NCBI GenBank assembly: GCA_937928015.1
Contig: CALFXA010000214.1
Span: forward strand, 1 to 10,252
Length of the DNA stretch: 10,252 nucleotides
Reading direction: 5' to 3'
Source: an uncultured Anaerolineales bacterium
GTDB lineage: Bacteria; Chloroflexota; Anaerolineae; Anaerolineales; Villigracilaceae
Both the position numbers and the translations under genes were made by a program. Within the stretch, counting starts at the first letter, position 1, and every line of letters starts with the position of its first letter. The notes under the pieces are model-generated. The model was given only the letters and a program-made list of their open reading frames with translations, was not told the origin of the DNA and did no database searches. Shown here one piece after another: positions 1-5,766 of this stretch.

Positions 1-47
1 GAGATATCCACTCGTGACTGGAGTTCAGACGTGTGCTCTTCCGATCT
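1..47 (-). other. Illumina adapter sequence at left contig end (artefact)
   Basis: Read on the minus strand, these bases are the TruSeq adapter beginning AGATCGGAAGAGC, followed by the common adapter stretch, the eight-base index GAGTGGAT, and the start of the constant ATCTC segment. Genomic sequence begins at about 48. The adapter creates false coding potential: it supplies an apparent GTG start and the peptide MCSSDL on the plus strand, and the peptide IGRAHV on the minus strand. Nothing here is biological. Confidence 0.98.
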
Positions 48-98
48 GCCGAGCGCGCCCTGCGCGACCTGGAGACTTACCTTTCCCAACATGAATAA
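48..98 (+). CDS. C-terminal tail of an unidentified upstream gene (partial)
   Basis: A frame open from the first genomic base encodes about 16 residues, AERALRDLETYLSQHE, ending in TAA at 96-98. The composition is that of a normal amphipathic helix. The stop overlaps the start of the next gene (ATG at 91) by eight bases, an arrangement typical of translationally coupled genes and repeated elsewhere in this operon. The fragment is too short to assign a family. The 5' part lies beyond the contig end. An alternative is that 48-90 is simply a 5' untranslated region, but the codons look protein-like and no promoter is visible. Confidence 0.45.
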   Translation, partial: AERALRDLETYLSQHE

Positions 99-996
99 AC
101 GCAGCCAAATCTATGTTCTCGTCATCGCCGCCCTGCTGGCCGTCGTCATCGGCTGGTATGGATATTCCTTCTGGCTGGACTCCGTGACCCCTGATCCATT
201 CAACGGCGAGCGCGCGCTGGCCGATGTACAGACACAAGTCTCTTTCGGGCCGCGCACGCCTGGGTCCGAGGGCCATGCCCAGGTCCAGGCATGGATCGTG
301 TCCGAGTTGGAGGCGGCGGGCTGGATCGTCGAGATCCAATCCAGCGAGAGAATGGGACACCCCGTCGAGAACATCGTCGCCCGCCGTGACGATGAGGCGC
401 CACAAATCCTCCTCGGCGCGCATTACGACACCCGCTTCTTCGCCGACAACGACCCCGCCCCGAAGAATCATGACCAGCCCGTGCCAGGCGCGAACGACGG
501 GGCCTCGGGCGTAGCCGTGCTGCTCGAAATGGCGCGCGCCCTGCCCAAGGAAAGCGTCTCCACCTGGCTGGTGTTCTTCGACACCGAGGACAATGGCCGC
601 ATCGATGGCTGGAACTGGATTCTGGGCTCGCGCGCCTTTGTTCAGCAAAACCCGAACCTCGCTCTGCGCGCCGTGGTCATCGTGGACATGGTGGGCGATG
701 CGGACCTGAACCTGTATAAGGAACGCAATTCCACGCCCGCCATCCGCGATGAGATCTGGGCCGTGGCGGCCGACCTTGGCTACGGAAACGTCTTCATCGA
801 TCAGGAAAAATACAGCATGGAGGACGACCACACGCCCTTCCTCGAAGCGGGCCTGCCCGCCGTGGACATCATCGATTTTGATTACCCCTACTGGCATACC
901 GTCGAAGATACCCCCGACAAAGTATCGGCGGCCAGCCTGCAGGCGGTCGGCGCGACCCTGCTGGAGTGGATTGCCCAACAAAATCGTCAACGATAG
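91..996 (+). CDS. Membrane-anchored M28-family zinc hydrolase, glutaminyl-cyclase-like
   Basis: Predicted 301-residue exported enzyme of the M28 aminopeptidase / glutaminyl-peptide cyclotransferase fold. Residues 8-28 form one hydrophobic segment after a basic start (MNKR), so it is a signal anchor or signal peptide with the catalytic domain outside the membrane. The family pattern is clear: HYD (H111, D113), GANDG (D136, expected zinc ligand), FFDTED (E166 as catalytic acid/base, D167 as ligand), a hydrophobic strand ending in D199, DDHTPF (245-250) and YWHT (H269, expected ligand). The order and spacing match glutaminyl cyclase (Q-x-FFDxE, DDHxPF, WHT) better than co-catalytic two-zinc aminopeptidases, so N-terminal pyroglutamate formation is as likely as peptide cleavage. 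The start at 91 is preferred because an upstream in-frame GTG (31) lies in adapter. The upstream reading frame overlaps the start, and the kinase gene follows after 33 bases. Confidence 0.85.
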   Translation: MNKRSQIYVLVIAALLAVVIGWYGYSFWLDSVTPDPFNGERALADVQTQVSFGPRTPGSEGHAQVQAWIVSELEAAGWIVEIQSSERMGHPVENIVARRDDEAPQILLGAHYDTRFFADNDPAPKNHDQPVPGANDGASGVAVLLEMARALPKESVSTWLVFFDTEDNGRIDGWNWILGSRAFVQQNPNLALRAVVIVDMVGDADLNLYKERNSTPAIRDEIWAVAADLGYGNVFIDQEKYSMEDDHTPFLEAGLPAVDIIDFDYPYWHTVEDTPDKVSAASLQAVGATLLEWIAQQNRQR

Positions 997-1029
997 TATC
1001 ATGTTCAAACTGACAAAGTCGGCGTAAAC

Positions 1030-2286
1030 TTGAGAGAAATGATCGTTCCCGAACTCCTTACCCAGGTCCGTGAGCCCTGGATTCAACGTGTCTCTCAAAC
1101 CCTGGCCCGCGGGACCGGGGTGCGTGAAAGCTTTGTCGACGAACTGGGACGCTTCTATGATTTGATGGTTCAGGCCATCATCACAGGCGACTCGGCTTGG
1201 CTGGAGCCGATTCTGTATGACTGGGCGCGCTCTCCCACCGAGACCGATCTCGACCAGGGCCAGTATCATGTGGCTTTCGTGATGAACCGAATCCTGAGTC
1301 TCACCATCGAAGTAGCCCGTGAGACCCTGAGCGAACAGGACGCGCTCGATTACATTGCCACGGTCATTCCCGTCTTCAGCTACGGTCTGGAAGTCGTCTC
1401 GCGTTATGAGATGGAGACCCGCCTGACGCACATCTCCAGCGAGATGTCGGATGTGCAGAAAAAGATGGAACAGCTTGACCGAAGCAAGTCGGGGTTCATC
1501 GCGGTGGCGGCCCATGAGTTGAAGACCCCGCTGACCTTGATCGAGGGCTACGCCTCGATGATCCGCGACCTGGCAGCCTCCCTCCAGCAAAAAACCATCG
1601 ACAACCTGCTGGAAGGCATGAACGGCGGCATCAACCGCCTGCGTCAGATCGTGGACGATATGATCGACGTCTCGCTGATCGACAATCACCTGCTCTCGTT
1701 GAATCTGCAGCCCGTCCAGGTCGGCCAACTGCTGGACCTGCTCCGCAACGAGCTGGTCCCCATCATCCTCGAACGCCAGCAAACCCTGGACCTGAAGAAG
1801 TTCAGCGGCAGCGACGCCTGGATCTTTGCTGACCCCGAACGCCTGTACCAGGCCCTGCGTAATATCCTGAGCAACGCCATCAAGTTCACGCCCGACAAAG
1901 GTTCCATCTTCATCAACGGCCGTACCCTGCCAGGCTTCATCGAGATCACCATCGAAGACACCGGCATCGGCATCTCGTCCGAGAACCAGGCCTTGATCTT
2001 CGAAAAGTTCGGCCAGTTGGGCCGCGTGGACCTACACTCCAGCGGCAAGACCAAATTCAAAGGCGGCGGCCCGGGCCTGGGCCTGCCCATTGCCCGCGGC
2101 ATCGTCGAGGCGCATGGCGGCACCATCTGGGTCGAATCGGAAGGTTACGATGAAAAGAAAATGCCCGGCTCCACATTCCATATCCTGATCCCCGCGCGCA
2201 CCGATGCCGTCGATCCGCGCCTGACCAAACTCTTCGACAGTTTAGATTCGAATCGCACACAACCCGATGTCCAAGAAACAACCTGA
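1030..2286 (+). CDS. Sensor histidine kinase (HisKA + HATPase_c), no membrane segment
   Basis: A 418-residue two-component kinase. Residues 1-130 are a helical, soluble N-terminal region without a recognised sensor signature; it loosely recalls the helical N-terminal domains of RsbR-type regulators. A short coiled-coil-like linker (130-152) leads into the HisKA domain, with the phospho-accepting H162 in AAHELKTPL. The ATPase domain shows the N box (N278, N282 in LRNILSNAIKFTP), the G1 box EDTGIGI (310-316), the F box FEKFG (324-328) and the G2 box GGGPGLGL (345-352). About 30 further residues follow. There is no transmembrane helix, so it probably senses a cytoplasmic signal. No response regulator gene is visible in the window. 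The start is uncertain: TTG at 1030 or ATG at 1039, neither with a good Shine-Dalgarno. The 3' end overlaps hflX by 20 bases, which suggests coupled translation. Confidence 0.9.
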   Translation: MREMIVPELLTQVREPWIQRVSQTLARGTGVRESFVDELGRFYDLMVQAIITGDSAWLEPILYDWARSPTETDLDQGQYHVAFVMNRILSLTIEVARETLSEQDALDYIATVIPVFSYGLEVVSRYEMETRLTHISSEMSDVQKKMEQLDRSKSGFIAVAAHELKTPLTLIEGYASMIRDLAASLQQKTIDNLLEGMNGGINRLRQIVDDMIDVSLIDNHLLSLNLQPVQVGQLLDLLRNELVPIILERQQTLDLKKFSGSDAWIFADPERLYQALRNILSNAIKFTPDKGSIFINGRTLPGFIEITIEDTGIGISSENQALIFEKFGQLGRVDLHSSGKTKFKGGGPGLGLPIARGIVEAHGGTIWVESEGYDEKKMPGSTFHILIPARTDAVDPRLTKLFDSLDSNRTQPDVQETT

Positions 2287-3685
2287 ACCCACGATCCCGC
2301 CGCGCGAACGTGCCTTCCTCGTCGGCGTGGACATTTTTCAACAGAAACAACTCCTCTCCCTGGAAGATTCCCTAACCGAACTCGCCCTGCTGGCCGACAC
2401 GGCTGGCCTGGAAGTCGTCGGCGAACTGACCCAGAAACTGGATCACCCTCACGTCGAGACCTACATCGGTCCAGGCAAGGTGGAGGAGTTAAAGGCTCTC
2501 GTCGAGGAGACCCTCTCACAGGTGGTCATCTTCGACGATGAATTGAATCCACGTCACCAGCGCGAGTTGGAGAAGGCGCTCGGCGAGAAGGTCCGCATCC
2601 TCGACCGCACCGCCCTGATCCTCGACATCTTCGCCCAGCATGCCCACACCCGAGAGGGCATGTTGCAGGTGGAACTAGCGCAATACGAATACTTCCTGCC
2701 GCGCCTCACCCGTCAGTGGACTCACCTCGCCCGTCAGGCGGGCGGTGGCGGCGGACGCACAGGCTCGGCGGGTGGAGTCGGCTTGCGCGGCCCGGGTGAA
2801 ACCCAGCTCGAAGTCGACCGCCGCGCCATCCGCACACGCATCGCTCATCTCAAGCATGAACTGGAAAAGGTCCGCGCACATCGCATGCGCTACCGCGCCC
2901 AGCGCAAGCGCTCACGCATCCCGACCGTAGCTCTGGTCGGCTACACCAACGCGGGCAAGTCCACGCTGCTAAATCGTCTCGCCCGCGCGGACGTGTACGC
3001 CGCCGACCAACTCTTCGCCACGCTCGATCCCACCACCCGCCGTGTGGAACTGCCAGGCGGCTACCAGGCGTTGATGACCGACACGGTCGGTTTCATTCAG
3101 AAGCTGCCCACCACCCTGGTGGCGGCCTTTCAGGCCACGCTCGAAGAGATCGCCGAAGCGGACCTGTTGCTGCACGTGGTGGATATTTCGCATCCCAACG
3201 CGCTCAACCAATACCAGGCCGTGCAAGAAACGCTGGACGAGATCGACGCGGCCCACATCCCAATGGTGACGGCGCTCAACAAGATGGACAACCTCAAAGA
3301 CCCCGAGGCGGCACGAGAGGTCGTCCGCCATTACCCGAAGGCCGTGGCGGTCTCGGGTCTGAAAGGCGTCGGCGTCTCTGACCTGCTGCGTTTGGTGCAG
3401 GAGGAATTGTATGAGGCATACTCACCCGTCCATGTGCGGCTGCCGTATCAGCAAGGCGCGCTCATTTCCCTGTTTCATGAGGCGGGGCAAATCGAGCTCA
3501 TCGAGCACGAACGCGGCGGCGTAGTCATGCAGGGACGCGTGCCCGGGCGACTCGTGGCCCAGTTCACGCCCTGGTTGATTGGCGCGGCTCAACCCGCGGT
3601 GCTGGAAGACGAGGATGATGACCTCGACGACGAATTCATGGACGACGAGTTCGACGATGAACCCGAAGAAGAGGACGAAGTCTAA
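2267..3685 (+). CDS. hflX: HflX ribosome-associated GTPase
   Basis: A 472-residue TRAFAC-class GTPase. Known HflX proteins bind the large ribosomal subunit and split stalled ribosomes under stress. The N-terminal HflX domain (about 15-150) includes the signature TYIGPGKVEEL (65-75) and DDELNPRHQREL (90-101). It is followed by the glycine-rich linker and GLRGPGETQLEVDRR (172-186), then a basic helical region. The G domain shows the P-loop GYTNAGKS (225-232), the TLDPTTR switch I (252-258), DTVG (272-275), NKMD (338-341) and SGLKG (363-367), all intact, so GTP hydrolysis is expected. The C-terminus ends in a 26-residue tail with 20 Asp/Glu (447-472), longer and more acidic than in textbook HflX. 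The ATG at 2267 lies inside the kinase gene. The stop overlaps the next ATG (TAATG). Confidence 0.96.
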   Translation: MSKKQPEPTIPPRERAFLVGVDIFQQKQLLSLEDSLTELALLADTAGLEVVGELTQKLDHPHVETYIGPGKVEELKALVEETLSQVVIFDDELNPRHQRELEKALGEKVRILDRTALILDIFAQHAHTREGMLQVELAQYEYFLPRLTRQWTHLARQAGGGGGRTGSAGGVGLRGPGETQLEVDRRAIRTRIAHLKHELEKVRAHRMRYRAQRKRSRIPTVALVGYTNAGKSTLLNRLARADVYAADQLFATLDPTTRRVELPGGYQALMTDTVGFIQKLPTTLVAAFQATLEEIAEADLLLHVVDISHPNALNQYQAVQETLDEIDAAHIPMVTALNKMDNLKDPEAAREVVRHYPKAVAVSGLKGVGVSDLLRLVQEELYEAYSPVHVRLPYQQGALISLFHEAGQIELIEHERGGVVMQGRVPGRLVAQFTPWLIGAAQPAVLEDEDDDLDDEFMDDEFDDEPEEEDEV

Positions 3686-3888
3686 TGTCGAAACTGCTTG
3701 ATTTGCTATCCGAGTTTCTGGCCCATCGCAAGGGACTCCTGCCGCTGATCGGCATCGGGCTCATTCTGTTGAATCTGTTGCTGCAATTCCTGCTGCCCGC
3801 AGGCAACGTCCTGCTGACCACCAACCTGTTCCTGCACATCGGTCTGGTGATCGCCATCTTTGGTCTGTTGCTGGCCTGGGCGCTCTGA
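3685..3888 (+). CDS. Small two-helix membrane protein, function unknown
   Basis: A 67-residue protein with a short amphipathic N-terminus (about 1-16, ending HRKG) and two hydrophobic segments, roughly 17-38 and 46-66, separated by a short polar turn (PAGNVLLTTN). It ends directly after the second helix with no soluble tail. Its ATG overlaps the hflX stop by one base (TAATG), which normally means re-initiation by the same ribosomes and implies linked expression. The positive residues sit before helix 1, so both termini are predicted to be cytoplasmic. I do not recognise a family. The reading frame, codon use and junction support a real gene, but length and hydrophobicity alone say nothing about its role. 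No terminator hairpin follows it. Confidence 0.75.
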   Translation: MSKLLDLLSEFLAHRKGLLPLIGIGLILLNLLLQFLLPAGNVLLTTNLFLHIGLVIAIFGLLLAWAL

Positions 3889-3898
3889 TATTTTTGCG

Positions 3899-3927
3899 TT
3901 GACAGCCCTGCCAAATTCTGATAATAT
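3899..3927 (+). promoter_or_regulatory. Sigma70-type promoter for the Fe-S carrier gene
   Basis: A perfect -35 TTGACA at 3899-3904 is followed by an AT-rich -10 region, either GATAAT (3920-3925, spacer 15) or TAATAT (3922-3927, spacer 17). Transcription would start near 3934, leaving an untranslated leader of about 27 bases with a Shine-Dalgarno. It lies just after the stop of the preceding small gene, so the Fe-S gene can be expressed separately from the hflX operon. Confidence 0.7.
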
Positions 3928-3949
3928 CCGTCCACTTATCCCTGACCCC

Positions 3950-3955
3950 AGGAGA
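3950..3955 (+). promoter_or_regulatory. Shine-Dalgarno of the Fe-S carrier gene
   Basis: AGGAGA stands five bases before the ATG at 3961. It is the strongest ribosome-binding site in the window and fixes the start codon. It contrasts with the genes starting at 5071 and 5767, which have essentially no leader. Confidence 0.85.
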
Positions 3956-3960
3956 ACATC

Positions 3961-4338
3961 ATGTTACAAGAAATCGAAACCCAAACCCTGACCGTCACAA
4001 CCTCAGCCGCCCAGGCTGTCAAAGACATCATGAACGAGCGCAAGCTCGATGGCTATGCCCTGCGCGTGTACGTGGCGGGCGGCGGATGCTGCAGCGTAAA
4101 CTTTGGCATGGCGCTCGACAACAACTTCCGCGACGTGGACACGACCTTCGACAGCAACGGCATCAAAGTGGTCGTGGACAACGTCTCCATCGACTACCTG
4201 CGCGGCGCCACTGTGGATTTTGTCAATGACCCGACCCACGGCGCGGGCTTCCTCGTGGACAGCCCGTCTGCCAAGAAGGACCACGACCACGGCGAGGAAA
4301 GTTGCGGCTGCGGCGGTTCCTGCTCCTGCCAGAACTAA
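3961..4338 (+). CDS. A-type iron-sulfur carrier, HesB/IscA/ErpA family, atypical cysteines
   Basis: A 125-residue cytoplasmic protein of the HesB/IscA family, whose members carry Fe-S clusters or iron to target apoproteins. It follows the family layout: TVTTSAAQAVKDIM helix (11-24), LRVYVAGGGCCS strand and loop (34-45), a G-I-KVVVD strand (67-73), S-x-x-YLRGATVDFV (76-88) and GAGF (94-97). The expected first Cys lies in GGGCCS, where there are two adjacent cysteines (C43, C44). The C-terminal CGCGxSF motif is replaced by CGCGGSCSCQN (C115, C117, C121, C123). A charged linker with DHDHGEE (107-113) sits just before it. The four tail cysteines exceed the usual two, so a different cluster or metal mode is possible. 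It has its own promoter, Shine-Dalgarno and terminator, and no isc or suf neighbours in the window. Confidence 0.88.
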   Translation: MLQEIETQTLTVTTSAAQAVKDIMNERKLDGYALRVYVAGGGCCSVNFGMALDNNFRDVDTTFDSNGIKVVVDNVSIDYLRGATVDFVNDPTHGAGFLVDSPSAKKDHDHGEESCGCGGSCSCQN

Positions 4339-4355
4339 CCGATTTTCAAAAACAA

Positions 4356-4383
4356 AAAAAGACCGACGAATGTCGGTCTTTTT
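4356..4383. terminator. Bidirectional intrinsic terminator between convergent genes
   Basis: A perfect 12-base-pair stem (4356-4367 with 4372-4383) has the core GACCGAC/GTCGGTC and a four-base loop GAAT. On the plus strand it ends in a run of five T. On the minus strand the hairpin is followed by a run of T from the A-tract at 4353-4360. It lies 17 bases after the Fe-S gene stop and 12 bases beyond the stop of the minus-strand SH3b gene, so it probably serves both. Confidence 0.93.
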
Positions 4384-4395
4384 GATTCTGCGTGG

Positions 4396-5019
4396 TTAGC
4401 GTCCGCCGCGGACGAAGGAGATCACCAATCCCAACGCGCCGATGAAACCGAGACCAAAAATCAGCAGGCCCATCGGGATTCCGCTGGGGGCGGAGCTGGC
4501 ATCCGTGAAGGTGGGAATAGCCAGCGGCGCAGGCGGTGTATAGGTGGGCATGCGGGTGGCAGCTTCGGGGGTGATGAAGGCGGCCTGCAGCGTAGGGTCA
4601 ATGGTCGGGGTCGAGACCGGAGTGGGTGTGGGCGGCGGCTCGACAATAGGCAGGTTCGCGCCGGGCGAGATCTTCACCAGCGGAGCATAGACCCAACCCA
4701 CCGAGCCAGGCACACCCGAGTAGACGATCTGAATCCAGTCGCCGCCGGGCGAGCGCCCCACCGCCGGGACCTGCTGTCCCGCCAGGAGCACGCCGATGGG
4801 AGGATACAGGTACGTGGACGGGCCGCCGCGCACGTTGATCTGCTCCTGGTCGGAGTTGACGATGACGTAGGCCGCCACCGGCGTGCCGGTCACCGTGGGA
4901 ATGGAGCCGGTCGGCTGCTGGGCGCGGGCGATGATCTGACCGGGGGCGGTCAGCACCAGTCCGAAAACAGCAACAAAAATAAACAGCCCAAGGAGGGGTT
5001 GAAACCAGTTTCTCTTCAT
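4396..5019 (-). CDS. Exported SH3b-domain protein with C-terminal membrane anchor
   Basis: A 207-residue surface protein. The N-terminus (MKRNW) and hydrophobic stretch 10-25 form a Sec signal; ARA-QQ at 31-35 is a plausible signal-peptidase I site after A33. Residues about 48-118 resemble a bacterial SH3 (SH3b) domain: INVRGGPSTYLYPPIGVLLAG (61-81) is the usual 'NVRSGPS-x-x-x-x-IG-x-L-x-x-G' pattern, and GDWIQIVYSG...GWVY follows. SH3b domains often bind cell-wall peptides or polymers. A Pro/Thr-rich linker (125-175) leads to a second hydrophobic segment (about 184-203) and a short basic end FVRGGR, so the protein is probably tethered outside the membrane by its C-terminus. No enzymatic domain is present. 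The start is the only good ATG after the divergent promoter; no Shine-Dalgarno is apparent. It is convergent with the Fe-S carrier. Confidence 0.85.
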   Translation of the reverse strand: MKRNWFQPLLGLFIFVAVFGLVLTAPGQIIARAQQPTGSIPTVTGTPVAAYVIVNSDQEQINVRGGPSTYLYPPIGVLLAGQQVPAVGRSPGGDWIQIVYSGVPGSVGWVYAPLVKISPGANLPIVEPPPTPTPVSTPTIDPTLQAAFITPEAATRMPTYTPPAPLAIPTFTDASSAPSGIPMGLLIFGLGFIGALGLVISFVRGGR

Positions 5020-5034
5020 ATTCGTAGGTATGGG

Positions 5035-5063
5035 TTAAGGAGAATCGCAAAGGCGATTATAAT
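5035..5063 (+). promoter_or_regulatory. Promoter of the zinc-ribbon gene, perfect -10, leaderless
   Basis: The consensus -10 TATAAT is at 5058-5063, with a weak -35 (TTAAGG, 5035-5040) at a 17-base spacer. Only seven bases separate the -10 from the ATG at 5071, so transcription should start at or next to the A of the start codon and give a leaderless mRNA. Confidence 0.65.
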
Positions 5064-5066
5064 CGA
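5043..5066. promoter_or_regulatory. Palindromic -10 and repeated half-sites between divergent genes
   Basis: CGATTATAATCG (5054-5065) is its own reverse complement, so a TATAAT hexamer reads on both strands (plus 5058-5063, minus 5061-5056). On the minus strand it would start transcripts near 5049, about 30 bases before the SH3b gene. A second inverted pair, AATCGC (5043-5048) with GCGATT (5053-5058), overlaps it. This gives three copies of a GCGATT-like half-site (the third imperfect, AATCGA at 5061-5066), which could be a repressor operator. The symmetry is seen directly; the regulatory roles are inferred. Confidence 0.5.
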
Positions 5067-5070
5067 AAAC

Positions 5071-5655
5071 ATGGACCGAAAAGTTTTTCACGGCGACATC
5101 ACCCCAACGGAAGTGGCGCAGGCTCTTCTGGCGGAGTTCAACCGCGGCAACCTGCGCGCCCAGACCCTCGGCAATAGCGACAAGATGATCGTGCAGATCA
5201 GCACCCGCCCCGGGGCAGCCTCGGGCGGCGACACCGCCATGACGGTCTCGATCCAGAAGTTCGAGGATGGGGTCGTGGCCGAGATCGGTCAGCAGGCCTG
5301 GTTCGGCGTGGCCGCCAGCCTGGGGACCACTGCCCTCTCCGCCCTGCGAAATCCCTTCGCCCTGCTGGGCCGTCTGGACGATCTGGCCCAGGACATCGAA
5401 AGCCTGACCCTTACGGACCGTGTCTGGCAAGTGATCGCCTCCAGCGCCCAGGCCCGCGGCGCCTCGAAGAAACTCTCCGAGCGCCTGCGCCGCATGGAAT
5501 GTGAATATTGCGGCACGGCCAACCCGGTCGGCGAGCCGTCCTGCATCGCGTGTGGCGCGCCGCTGGGCAAGGTCCAGCCTGGGACCTGTCCCAACTGCGG
5601 GTTTGTGGTCAAGATGGGCGAAAGGCAATGCCCGAATTGTGGAAACAATCTGTAA
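5071..5655 (+). CDS. Double zinc-ribbon protein with unassigned N-terminal domain
   Basis: A 194-residue protein. The C-terminus carries two four-cysteine zinc ribbons: C144/C147 (CEYC) with C158/C161 (CIAC), and C173/C176 (CPNC) with C187/C190 (CPNC). All eight ligands are present. The first 140 residues are a separate region: an N-terminal helix (TPTEVAQALLAEF), beta-like segments about 36-73, a moderately hydrophobic stretch 76-102 that could contact a membrane, and a helix to 140. I do not recognise the N-terminal family. Zinc ribbons of this kind mediate protein, RNA or DNA contacts and do not specify a function. The ATG at 5071 is chosen because it directly follows a perfect -10; an upstream in-frame ATG (4999) would place the promoter inside the gene. 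It appears monocistronic, since a strong terminator follows. Confidence 0.8.
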   Translation: MDRKVFHGDITPTEVAQALLAEFNRGNLRAQTLGNSDKMIVQISTRPGAASGGDTAMTVSIQKFEDGVVAEIGQQAWFGVAASLGTTALSALRNPFALLGRLDDLAQDIESLTLTDRVWQVIASSAQARGASKKLSERLRRMECEYCGTANPVGEPSCIACGAPLGKVQPGTCPNCGFVVKMGERQCPNCGNNL

Positions 5656-5660
5656 AGTCC

Positions 5661-5684
5661 ACTCCCCCGCTCGGGGGAGTTTTT
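5661..5684 (+). terminator. Intrinsic terminator after the zinc-ribbon gene
   Basis: ACTCCCCC (5661-5668) pairs perfectly with GGGGGAGT (5673-5680) around the small loop GCTC, and a run of T follows (5680-5684, then C and TTT). It is five bases after the TAA stop. It closes the zinc-ribbon transcript and isolates the fha cluster. Confidence 0.93.
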
Positions 5685-5727
5685 CTTTCCCGCGCCTGAA
5701 GTAGGAGAAGCGGGCCAGAGACAAGGC

Positions 5728-5756
5728 TTGCAGAATCCCCTTTGACCTTCTATAAT
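5728..5756 (+). promoter_or_regulatory. Promoter of the fha-mtnP-SEDS cluster
   Basis: The consensus -10 TATAAT is at 5751-5756, with a partial -35 TTGCAG (5728-5733) at a 17-base spacer. A closer TTGACC (5742-5747) is too near the -10 to serve as its -35. The start codon at 5767 is ten bases downstream, so the mRNA would have a leader of about three or four bases. This is the only obvious promoter for the four following genes. Confidence 0.7.
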
Positions 5757-5766
5757 GCTTCTACTT

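Noticed and set aside
31..90. Upstream GTG start for the M28 gene
   Set aside because: The codon and the following MCSSDL residues are adapter-encoded; ATG at 91 begins a normal signal anchor.
1001..1027. Eight-codon leader peptide before the kinase
   Set aside because: It has no Shine-Dalgarno, no meaningful codon run and no associated attenuator hairpin; a chance ATG-to-TAA stretch is more likely.
994..1032. M28 enzyme and kinase as one protein interrupted by a single in-frame TAG
   Set aside because: Both genes share a frame with one TAG between them, but each is full length for its family, the kinase has its own start, and sharing a frame occurs by chance in one case of three.
25..1782. 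Long antisense reading frame of 585 codons on the minus strand
   Set aside because: It lies opposite two genes with unmistakable family motifs, has a composition typical of GC-rich shadow frames, and its last residues (IGRAHV) are adapter.
4999..5070. N-terminal extension of the zinc-ribbon protein from ATG 4999
   Set aside because: It would overlap the divergent SH3b gene and place the perfect -10 and operator inside the coding region.
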